Source: DAOMOD01 sp035444205 (lineage in GTDB: Bacteria > Pseudomonadota > Gammaproteobacteria > Xanthomonadales > BPKI01). Taken from it: DNA of 15,322 bases. Where the stretch lies: positions 1 to 15,322 of the forward strand of contig DAOMOD010000097.1 of NCBI GenBank assembly GCA_035444205.1, given 5' to 3'. The notes under the pieces are model-generated. The model did not search any database and was not told the origin of the DNA. It saw only the letters and a list, made by a program, of their open reading frames with translations. Shown in pieces: positions 6,795-13,311 of the stretch; the stretch's first letter is position 1; each line of letters opens with the position of its first letter. The position numbers and the translations under genes are program-made.

Positions 6795-6822
6795 GTGCGC
6801 CGCTAAGCTGGCGCACTTTTTT
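6795..6822 (+). terminator. intrinsic terminator immediately upstream of mgtE
   Basis: GTGCGCC (6795-6801) pairs perfectly with GGCGCAC (6810-6816) around loop GCTAAGCT, followed by six T (6817-6822). It could end the nnr-tsaE transcript, but only 13 bases separate it from the mgtE start codon, so no promoter fits between. Any mgtE message starting upstream must read through it. A competing GCGCC (6787-6791) could pair with the same GGCGC and disrupt the hairpin. Confidence 0.75.
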
Positions 6823-6835
6823 CGGATCGCATCCC

Positions 6836-8056
6836 ATGACCGCCGACCACGAGGCGCGCAACGGCGTCGACACCGCGCCGCTGCGCGCCATGGACATTGC
6901 GGGCGCCACCAAGGCGGTAGCGCGTTACAGCGACATGGAGGCCGCGCGCATCCTGGTGGCGCTCGGCCCGCGTCTTGCCGCGCAGATCATCAGCCGCCTG
7001 CCCGAACATCGCCGTCAGGCCATCGCCACCGAAGCCGCGGCCGGGCAGGGCGATGCCTGGCTGCACGCACAACGGTATCCCGAGGACAGCGTCGGTCGTC
7101 TGGTGCACCGGCCGCAGGCGGTATTCCGCCCGGAGACGCATGTTGGCGACGCCATCGACGTGCTGCGCGAGGCCATCCGCGGCCAGGTGGTCCATTACGT
7201 GTGGGTGACCAGCCGCGACAACCGACTGCTGGGCGTGGTGGCCTTCCGCGAACTGTTGTTCGCCGACCGCGACGCCAGTCTTGGCGACATCATGATCACC
7301 GCCCCCTTCGCACTCGACCCCGACATGAGCCTGGTCGACGCCATGCACGAGGTGGTGCTGCGTCACTATCCGAGCTATCCGGTGTGCACGCGCGATGGAG
7401 TGTTCCTCGGATCGGTGCGCGGCCAGAGCCTGTTCGAGGCGCAGGCCTTCGCCATCAGCGCGCAGGCCGGCGCCATGGTCGGCGTCGAACGCGAGGAACG
7501 CCTGGCCACGCCGTGGCTGCGTTCCTTGCGGTTCCGTCATCCATGGCTGCAGGTCAATCTGCTGACCGCCTTCGTCGCCGCCTCGGTAGTGGGCCTGTTC
7601 CAGGACCTGATCGACGCCATGGTGCTGCTGGCGGTGTTCCTGCCGGTGCTGTCCGGCCAGTGCAGCAACACCGGCTGCCAGACCCTGGCAGTGACCCTGC
7701 GCGGCATGGCGCTTGGCGAGCTGCCGCGCCGGCACGAATCGCGCCTCATATTGCGTGAAGCATTGATGGGACTGACCAACGGCATGCTGGTCGGAATGGT
7801 GGCCGCCGCTGCGATGTATGCCTTCGCGCAGTGGCAGGGCCACGCATCACCGCCGATGCTGGCGGTGGTGACCTGGCTGGCCATGACCGCGAGTTGCGCG
7901 ATCAGCGGCATGGCCGGCGCCGCCGTGCCGATCGGTCTGCGCCGATGGGGTGCCGATCCTGCACAGGCGTCGAGCATCTTCCTGACCACCGCGGCCGACG
8001 CGGTGGCGATTGGCCTGTTCCTGGGTCTGGCGATGCTGCTGGTGCCCATGCCGTGA
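6836..8056 (+). CDS. mgtE: MgtE-family magnesium transporter
   Basis: Inner-membrane channel-like Mg2+ transporter. Reading from the chosen start: a short MgtE N-like helical region (about 20-85), a CBS pair (about 87-205, with VVHYVWVTSRDNRLLGVV and HYPSYPVCTRDGVFLGSV), a connecting helix, and a membrane domain of about five helices (about 238-406). RHPWLQVNLLTAFVAASVVG and TLAVTLRGMALGE are typical of the family, and Asp388 in TTAADAV matches the position of the ion-selecting Asp of Thermus MgtE. The loop normally written GGNAGTQS reads GQCSNTGCQT here, with two Cys. At 406 aa it is shorter than the usual 450, mainly at the N-terminus. An upstream in-frame ATG at 6767 would run the coding region through the terminator hairpin, so I prefer 6836. 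Mg2+ is the likely substrate, but other divalent ions are possible. Confidence 0.87.
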   Translation: MTADHEARNGVDTAPLRAMDIAGATKAVARYSDMEAARILVALGPRLAAQIISRLPEHRRQAIATEAAAGQGDAWLHAQRYPEDSVGRLVHRPQAVFRPETHVGDAIDVLREAIRGQVVHYVWVTSRDNRLLGVVAFRELLFADRDASLGDIMITAPFALDPDMSLVDAMHEVVLRHYPSYPVCTRDGVFLGSVRGQSLFEAQAFAISAQAGAMVGVEREERLATPWLRSLRFRHPWLQVNLLTAFVAASVVGLFQDLIDAMVLLAVFLPVLSGQCSNTGCQTLAVTLRGMALGELPRRHESRLILREALMGLTNGMLVGMVAAAAMYAFAQWQGHASPPMLAVVTWLAMTASCAISGMAGAAVPIGLRRWGADPAQASSIFLTTAADAVAIGLFLGLAMLLVPMP

Positions 8057-8064
8057 CTACAGGG

Positions 8065-8087
8065 GTAGGAGCGGCGAAAGCCGCGAT
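8065..8087 (+). repeat. GTAG-headed REP-like hairpin with GAAA loop
   Basis: GTAG (8065-8068) is followed by GCGGC (8071-8075), loop GAAA, and GCCGC (8080-8084). It sits in the 40-bp gap between the convergent mgtE and the gene at 8097-8732. Similar GTAGGAGCGGC hairpins are common between genes in xanthomonads and pseudomonads. It may also slow converging transcripts. Confidence 0.6.
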
Positions 8088-8096
8088 CCGGCGCGA

Positions 8097-8732
8097 TTAC
8101 AGTCCCATCGCCGCCAGCACTGCTGTCTCGATCAGTTCCTTGGCATGCGGTTCGACCAGGGCGACATTGCCTTCGGGCACCTGATGCCGTGCGCGTACCT
8201 GCGCCGCGATATCGCCCTCGAGCTGGAGTACGCCGGAGATGCTGATGCCGGCCGCATGCAGGGTGGCGACGCGCGCCCAGTGGTACTCGGCCATGGACAA
8301 TCCCTGGCGGTTGAGCGCTTCGACCTGCAGGCGCTTGGCGTCGACGATCAGGCCGAACAGATCGCTGTAGGCGCGTGCCAGGTCCTCGATGCCGGGTTGG
8401 CGTCCGCCGCTCTCGAACTCCGCCTCCAGCGCCTTGTAGTGCTGCTCCAGTTCCTTGAGGCGATGTGCCATGCCGTCGCGGATATGGCGCTGCACCGCCA
8501 GCACGGCCTCCACCTGGGGCGGCGACAGGGTGCCGTCGGCCGGCGCGCTGTAGGGACTCTGGTTGCGGATGTCGCCGTTGAGCGCCTGATACTGCTCGAT
8601 CTGGCGCGCGATGCCGACCAGTTCGCTGCCGGCCTTGAAAGCCGGAGCGATCACCTTGAACCAGGCGAATGCACCCGCCACCACGACGAGCAGCAGCACC
8701 GCGGAACAGCCGATGACGACACCTTTTTTCAT
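8097..8732 (-). CDS. hypothetical membrane-anchored protein
   Basis: I do not recognise a family. The 211-residue product starts MKKGVVIGCSAVLLLVVVAG, a short positive N-terminus followed by one hydrophobic segment (about 4-25), so it is probably anchored in the inner membrane with the rest in the periplasm. A Cys lies in that segment (C9), but no clear lipobox surrounds it. Residues about 65-120 and 130-175 are charged and helix-forming (HRLKELEQHYKALEAEF), suggesting a coiled or helical-bundle domain. The codon pattern resembles real genes of the region and the start gives a clean membrane segment. It converges with mgtE and diverges from the amidase gene across 156 bp. The ribosome site is weak (AGGG about 10 bases upstream). 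The frame stays open far upstream antisense to the amidase gene, which I regard as chance. Confidence 0.72.
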   Translation of the reverse strand: MKKGVVIGCSAVLLLVVVAGAFAWFKVIAPAFKAGSELVGIARQIEQYQALNGDIRNQSPYSAPADGTLSPPQVEAVLAVQRHIRDGMAHRLKELEQHYKALEAEFESGGRQPGIEDLARAYSDLFGLIVDAKRLQVEALNRQGLSMAEYHWARVATLHAAGISISGVLQLEGDIAAQVRARHQVPEGNVALVEPHAKELIETAVLAAMGL

Positions 8733-8841
8733 GGATCGACCCTGTGCAAGGAGGCGGGCAAGCGGCGAAAAGAATACGGATTCTCGCCGAACCCTGTAGG
8801 ACGATGTTACGGAGCAATGTGAAGCCGGTTTCGAATAAGTC

Positions 8842-8871
8842 TTGCCATATGGCGGATTTTTCAGGGAAAAT
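8842..8871 (+). promoter_or_regulatory. possible promoter for the amidase gene
   Basis: TTGCCA (8842-8847) and GAAAAT (8866-8871) are separated by 18 bases in the divergent intergenic region, 17 bp before the amidase start. The match is moderate. No other candidate in the 156-bp region looks better. Confidence 0.35.
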
Positions 8872-8888
8872 CGGCTCCAAGTCCGACA

Positions 8889-10217
8889 ATGGGGACCCCA
8901 CCTGCCGTGCGCGCCATCCGGACACTGTTGCCGCTGGTCCTGCTGCTCCTGCCGCTTGCTGCACCGGCTGGCGAGATCCAGGCCATGCGCGTGTGGGCCG
9001 GCCCGGACTACACGCGGGTGGTGTTCGACGTGTCCGAACCGCTCGACTACAAGCTGTTCGGGCTGGCCGATCCCGAACGCATCGTCATTGATTTTCGCGC
9101 CACGCGCATGGCCAGCGGCGCCGCCGAAGTGCAGCCGCGCGGCCTGCTGGGCGGCATCCGCAGCGGCGCGCGCGAGAAGGACGACCTGCGCGTGGTGTTC
9201 GACCTGACCGGCAAGTCGCGGACGAAGAGCTTCCTGCTGCAACCCGCCGAGAACTTCGGCTACCGCCTGGTCGTCGACCTCTACCCGGAGCAGGCCAGGG
9301 CCCCTGCGCGCCGCGTCGAGGACCTGGTGCAGACGCGTGACCGCGACGTGGTGGTGGCCATCGACGCCGGTCACGGCGGCGAGGATCCCGGCGCCATCGG
9401 TCCGGGCGGCACGCGCGAGAAGAACGTCACCCTGGCAATCGCCAAGGAGCTTGCCAGCCTCATCGACGCCGAGCCCGGCATGCGCGCCGAGTTGATCCGA
9501 ACCGGCGATTACTTCCTGCCGCATCGGCAGCGCTACATGCGCGCCCGCGAAGCGCGCGCCGACCTGTTCGTGTCCATCCACGCCGACGCCTTCACCAATC
9601 GTGCCGCCTCCGGCAGCTCGGTGTACATCCTGTCGCCGCGCGGTGCCAGCAGCGAGGCCGCGCGCTGGCTGGCCGAGCGCGAGAACCGTGCCGACCTGGT
9701 CGGCGGCGTGTCGCTGGACGACAAGGACGACACCCTCGCCGCAGTGCTGCTGGACCTGTCGCAGGGCGCCACGCTGGAGGCCAGCAACCGTGCCGCCGAA
9801 GCGGTGCTGAGCGGGCTGTCGCGGGTCGGCAAGACCCACAAGCGCTACGTCGAGCGTGCCAACTTCATGGTGCTGCGTTCGCCCGACGTGCCGTCGCTGC
9901 TGATCGAGACCGCTTTCATCAGCAATCCCGACGACGAGCGGCGCCTGCGCGACCCGGTGCATCAGCGGCGTGTGGCCGCGGCCGTGGTCGATGGCGTGCG
10001 CGAGTTCTTCACCAAGGCGCCGCCGCCCGGCACCTGGTACGCCGCGCGCCAGGACGCCGAACCGCTGCGCCACGTGGTCAGCCGCGGCGAGACCCTCACC
10101 CACATCGCGCGCCGCCATCGTGTTTCGGTATCGGCCATCCGCGCCGCCAACAACCTCAATGGCGACCTGGTCAAGGTCGGCGACGTGCTGCGCATCCCGG
10201 TGATGACGTCGGGCTAG
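8889..10217 (+). CDS. amiB: N-acetylmuramoyl-L-alanine amidase, AMIN-Amidase_3-LysM (AmiB type)
   Basis: Periplasmic zinc amidase that cuts the bond between MurNAc and the stem peptide, splitting septal peptidoglycan during cell separation. The 442-residue precursor has a signal peptide (about 1-27, cleavage after APA), an AMIN targeting domain (about 28-132), the Amidase_3 catalytic domain (about 154-374) and a C-terminal LysM (about 394-437). Zinc ligands are His162 (DAGHGG), Glu177 (REKN) and His231 (SIHADAF); the catalytic Glu is E340 (LIETAFISN). The insert around 266-322 (LDDKDDTLAAVLLDLSQ and following) corresponds to the inhibitory helix of AmiB/AmiC enzymes, so activation by an EnvC- or NlpD-like LytM protein is expected. 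Synteny with mutL points to amiB; relatives in Xanthomonadaceae are often labelled amiC. Confidence 0.95.
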   Translation: MGTPPAVRAIRTLLPLVLLLLPLAAPAGEIQAMRVWAGPDYTRVVFDVSEPLDYKLFGLADPERIVIDFRATRMASGAAEVQPRGLLGGIRSGAREKDDLRVVFDLTGKSRTKSFLLQPAENFGYRLVVDLYPEQARAPARRVEDLVQTRDRDVVVAIDAGHGGEDPGAIGPGGTREKNVTLAIAKELASLIDAEPGMRAELIRTGDYFLPHRQRYMRAREARADLFVSIHADAFTNRAASGSSVYILSPRGASSEAARWLAERENRADLVGGVSLDDKDDTLAAVLLDLSQGATLEASNRAAEAVLSGLSRVGKTHKRYVERANFMVLRSPDVPSLLIETAFISNPDDERRLRDPVHQRRVAAAVVDGVREFFTKAPPPGTWYAARQDAEPLRHVVSRGETLTHIARRHRVSVSAIRAANNLNGDLVKVGDVLRIPVMTSG

Positions 10218-10239
10218 CCGCCTGTCGGCGAGCGTGCGC

Positions 10240-10245
10240 TACCAT
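10240..10245 (+). promoter_or_regulatory. possible -10 element for mutL
   Basis: TACCAT at 10240-10245 lies six bases before the GTG at 10252, the same geometry as at nnr. No -35 is recognisable and mutL may simply be transcribed from the amidase promoter, so the call is tentative. Confidence 0.3.
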
Positions 10246-10251
10246 GCACGG

Positions 10252-12078
10252 GTGAGCAGTCGGCCCGCACGCATCCGCGCCCTCCCCGAGGAACTGATCA
10301 ACCAGATCGCTGCCGGCGAGGTGGTGGAGCGGCCTGCGTCGGTCGTCAAGGAACTGGTCGAGAACAGTCTCGATGCCGGCGCCACGCGCATCGAGGTCGA
10401 GATCGAGGCCGGTGGCACACGGCTGATCCGCGTGCGCGACGACGGCGCCGGCATCGACCCGGAGGACCTGCCGCTGGCGGTGACGCGCCATGCCACCAGC
10501 AAGATCGCCAGCCTCGACGATCTCGAGCGGGTCGTCTCGCTCGGCTTCCGCGGCGAAGCGCTGGGGTCCATCGCTTCGGTGTCGCGCTTCGCGCTGACTT
10601 CGCGAACGGCCGGCGCCGAGCACGCCTGGCGCATCGAGGTGAAGGGTGCCGCGCCCGGCGAACCGCAGCCGGCACAGCATCCGCCCGGTACCAGCGTGGA
10701 AGTGCGCGACCTCTTTCACAACGTGCCGGCCAGGCGCCGCTTCCTGCGCACCGAGCGCACGGAGTTCGGCCACATCGACGAGCTGCTGAAGGCACTGGCG
10801 CTGTCGCGACTGGACGTCGAGTTCCGCCTGAGCCACGACGGCCGCCTGCTGCGGCGACTGCCGCGCGTCGATGCCGATGCCGCGATCGAGCGCATGCAGG
10901 GCGTGCTGGGCGAAGACTTCGCCGCGCAGTCGCTGGCGATCGAGCATGCGGCGGCCGGCCTGCGCCTGCACGGCAATGTCGGTTTGCCCACCGCATCGCG
11001 CAGCCAGGCCGACCAGCAGTTCCTGTTCGTCAATGGCCGCGCGGTGCGCGATCGCCTGGTCACCCATGCGGTGCGCCAGGCCTACGCCGACGTGCTCTAC
11101 CACGGTCGCCACCCGGCCTACGTCTTGTTTCTCGAACTCGATCCCGAGCGCGTCGACGTCAACGTGCACCCGACCAAGCAGGAGGTTCGCTTCCGCGATG
11201 GCCGGCTGGTGCACGACTTCCTGTTCCGCACACTGCACGAAGGCCTGGCCGGCAGCCGTGCCGGCAGTGTCGGTGGACAGGCGGCGCGACCGCTGCCGGT
11301 GCTGGCGCAGGCGGCCGCGGCGCCGCAGCAGCAGGTGTGGGCGGCGCGCTCGTCAGGGCACGGCGGTGGTTTCGACGGCGCCGTCGCCGAAACCCTGCGC
11401 AGTCTGTATGCGCCGCCGACGTCGTCCGGCGCGCTGCCGCCGTCCGAGCCCGACGCACCGCTGCCGCCGCTCGGCTACGCGCTGGCGCAACTGCACNNNN
11501 NNNNNNNNNNNNNNNNNNNNNNNNNNNNNNNNNNNNTCGTGCTGGCCGAGAACGCCGAGGGCCTGGTGCTGGTGGACATGCACGCCGCCCACGAGCGCAT
11601 CACCTACGAACGCCTGAAGCAGGCGCAGGACGACCAGGGTATCCGTTCGCAACTGCTGCTGGTGCCGCTGCCGGTCGCGGTCAGCGAACGCGAGGCCGAG
11701 TGCGCCGAACAGCACGCCGGCTGGTTCGAGGCGCATGGCTTCGAGGTGCAGCGCAGCGGCCCTTCGCAGGTCACCCTGCGCCGCGTGCCGACGCTGCTGG
11801 CCGAGGCCGATCCGGAACGCCTGCTGCGCGACGTGCTTGCCGATCTGCTCGCCGCCGGCAGCAGCCGCCGCATCGAGGAGCGTCGCGACGAACTGCTGTC
11901 GAGCATGGCCTGCCACGGTTCGGTACGTGCCAATCGCCGCCTCGGCCTCGCCGAGATGAACGCCCTGCTGCGCGACATGGAAGCCACCGAGCGCTCCGGC
12001 CAGTGCAACCACGGCCGCCCGACCTGGGTGCAGATCAGCCGCGCCGAACTGGACCGCCTGTTCCTGCGCGGACGCTGA
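10252..12078 (+). CDS. mutL: DNA mismatch repair protein MutL (interrupted by assembly gap)
   Basis: Links mismatch recognition by MutS to strand incision. The N-terminal GHKL ATPase has INQIAAGEVVERPASVVKEL with catalytic Glu34, Asn38, DDGAGI (63-68), TRHATSKI (78-85) and GFRGEAL (98-104). A Pro/Ala-rich linker leads to the gap, then the C-terminal dimerisation domain. That domain carries DMHAAHERITYE (about 442-453 with the N-run counted as given), matching the nicking-endonuclease motif DQHAx2Ex4E except for Met at the second position, plus ACHGSVR, CNHGRP and FLR. The protein is therefore probably a strand-nicking MutL that needs no MutH. I chose GTG 10252 (MSSRPARIRALP) because it gives the standard N-terminus; GTG 10234 would add six residues. 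Neither has a good Shine-Dalgarno. The frame is consistent across the 40 N. Confidence 0.96.
   Translation: MSSRPARIRALPEELINQIAAGEVVERPASVVKELVENSLDAGATRIEVEIEAGGTRLIRVRDDGAGIDPEDLPLAVTRHATSKIASLDDLERVVSLGFRGEALGSIASVSRFALTSRTAGAEHAWRIEVKGAAPGEPQPAQHPPGTSVEVRDLFHNVPARRRFLRTERTEFGHIDELLKALALSRLDVEFRLSHDGRLLRRLPRVDADAAIERMQGVLGEDFAAQSLAIEHAAAGLRLHGNVGLPTASRSQADQQFLFVNGRAVRDRLVTHAVRQAYADVLYHGRHPAYVLFLELDPERVDVNVHPTKQEVRFRDGRLVHDFLFRTLHEGLAGSRAGSVGGQAARPLPVLAQAAAAPQQQVWAARSSGHGGGFDGAVAETLRSLYAPPTSSGALPPSEPDAPLPPLGYALAQLHXXXXXXXXXXXXXXVLAENAEGLVLVDMHAAHERITYERLKQAQDDQGIRSQLLLVPLPVAVSEREAECAEQHAGWFEAHGFEVQRSGPSQVTLRRVPTLLAEADPERLLRDVLADLLAAGSSRRIEERRDELLSSMACHGSVRANRRLGLAEMNALLRDMEATERSGQCNHGRPTWVQISRAELDRLFLRGR
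11497..11536. other. assembly gap (40 N) inside mutL
   Basis: The reading frame is kept across the gap, between GYALAQLH and VLAENAEG. In related MutL proteins, as I recall them, these blocks are joined by about three residues (such as GIY). That predicts only 7 missing bases, so the N-run is probably too long by 33. Confidence 0.95.
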
Positions 12079-12145
12079 GAATCTTTGCCCGCCTGCGCAG
12101 TCCAAGCTTCCGCCACCCCCATCCGACCCACGAGCCCTGATCCCC

Positions 12146-13036
12146 ATGATCCTGTCGACATTGATGCTGCACGCCGCGCTCGCCGCCGCCGGCCCCGACG
12201 CGGTAGCCGCCCACACGGCGGAGGTCGAAGACTGGCGCGCGCGCCGCATCGCGCGTCTGACCGAACCCTACGGCTGGTTGAGCCTGGTCGGCCTGCACTG
12301 GCTGGACGGCGAAGGCCCGTGGACGCTGGGCAGCGGCGCGGACCAGGACGTGGTCCTGGCCATCGGTCCGGACCGGCTCGGCACCCTGCGCCGCGACGCC
12401 GACGGTGCCTTCCAACTGGACCTGGAGGCAGGCGTCGATGCGCGCATCGGCGACTCCGACGCGCGCGTTGCCCGCCTTTCCGATGGCCGCGACGCGCCAC
12501 CGACCTTCGTGCATGTCGGTGACGCGCGCATGGTGCTAATGCGCCGCGGCGATCTGCACGCGCTGCGAGTGTGGGATCCCGAGTCCCCGGTGCGCACCGG
12601 CTTCGCCGGCATCGACCACTATCCGGTCGACATCGCCTGGCGCTTCGACGCGCACTGGCACGCCTTCCCCGAGCCGCGCGCCATCGAGATCGTCGACGTG
12701 AACGGCATGGTCAACCCGATGCGCAATCCCGGTCGCGTCGAGTTCGAGGTGGACGGGCGCGGCTTCAGCCTCGACGCCGTGCATGAGGAAGGCGACAGCC
12801 AGTTGTTCCTGATCCTCGCCGACCGCACCAGCGGCCGCGAGACCTACGGTGCCGGGCGTTTCCTGTACACGGCGCTGCCGGACGACAACGACCGTGTGGT
12901 GGTGGATTTCAACCGCGCCTACAACCCGCCCTGCGCCTTCACCGAGTTTTCCACCTGTCCCCTGCCGCCACCGCAGAACCGCCTGGATCTGCCGGTGACG
13001 GCGGGCGAGAAGCGCTATCGGGGTGGAGCGCGATAG
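12146..13036 (+). CDS. DUF1684 family protein
   Basis: Uncharacterised conserved family with no established function. The 296-residue product shows the family C-terminal block in order: DRTSGRETYGAGRFLY (226-241), VVVDFNRAYNPPCAFTEF (251-268), STCPLPPPQNRL (269-280) and VTAGEKRY (284-291). The N-terminal block HTAEVEDWRARRIARL, followed by PYGWLSLVGLHWL (41-53), is also typical. The first 20 or so residues are hydrophobic and Ala-rich (MILSTLMLHAALAAAG), probably a signal peptide, so an envelope location is likely. The two Cys in PPC and STCP may matter. It follows mutL by 67 bp on the same strand, where miaA and hfq stand in E. coli, and may be cotranscribed. No strong ribosome site precedes the ATG. 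Confidence 0.88.
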   Translation: MILSTLMLHAALAAAGPDAVAAHTAEVEDWRARRIARLTEPYGWLSLVGLHWLDGEGPWTLGSGADQDVVLAIGPDRLGTLRRDADGAFQLDLEAGVDARIGDSDARVARLSDGRDAPPTFVHVGDARMVLMRRGDLHALRVWDPESPVRTGFAGIDHYPVDIAWRFDAHWHAFPEPRAIEIVDVNGMVNPMRNPGRVEFEVDGRGFSLDAVHEEGDSQLFLILADRTSGRETYGAGRFLYTALPDDNDRVVVDFNRAYNPPCAFTEFSTCPLPPPQNRLDLPVTAGEKRYRGGAR

Positions 13037-13147
13037 AAGCTTGTTCAACCGCAGAGTACGCAGAGAACGCAGTGGAAGAGCGGTTGAATCCGTTGGCATG
13101 CACATGCCCTGGCAGGCTTGATTCTCGAGTCTGAATTCTTCCAGAAA

Positions 13148-13243
13148 GTAGCCTGGATGAAGTCGCGCAGCGGCGGAATCCGGGACGAACGTCGCGGGAA
13201 CCTGATGCCGGTCCCGGATTCCGCTGCGCTGCATCCGGGCTAC
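13148..13243. repeat. inverted pair of GTAG-REP elements (BIME-like)
   Basis: The left copy (13148-13185) starts GTAGCCTGGATG and ends AATCCGGGA. The right copy (13212-13243) is the same element inverted, starting GTAGCCCGGATG on the minus strand. Each folds by pairing its GGAT and ATCC parts. The left copy is six bases longer than the right. Confidence 0.7.
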
Positions 13244-13257
13244 AGGGCTCCCCTGTA
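13241..13257. repeat. perfect 7-bp hairpin
   Basis: TACAGGG (13241-13247) pairs with CCCTGTA (13251-13257) over loop CTC, directly abutting the right REP copy. It has no T-run and is probably part of the same repeat cluster between convergent genes. Confidence 0.45.
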
Positions 13258-13311
13258 CTTTCTCGGCGTTCTCCGCGTTCTCCGCGTACTCTGCGGTTCA
13301 AGGCGCTTTCG

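Larger units (their letters stand above)
13044..13301. repeat. 258-bp composite with 27-bp outer inverted repeats
   Basis: Positions 13044-13070 and 13275-13301 are inverted copies matching at 25 of 27 bases, built around ACCGCAGAGTACGC and GAGAACGC. They enclose a small hairpin (GGCATG 13095-13100 with CATGCC 13103-13108), the REP pair at 13148-13243 and the hairpin at 13241-13257. The whole block fills the space between two convergent genes and has no convincing ORF. Confidence 0.7.

Noticed and set aside
8733..10118. N-terminal extension of the minus-strand hypothetical to 673 codons
   Set aside because: The extension is antisense to the signal, AMIN and amidase domains of amiB. The start at 8732 gives a clean membrane anchor, so the longer frame is chance.
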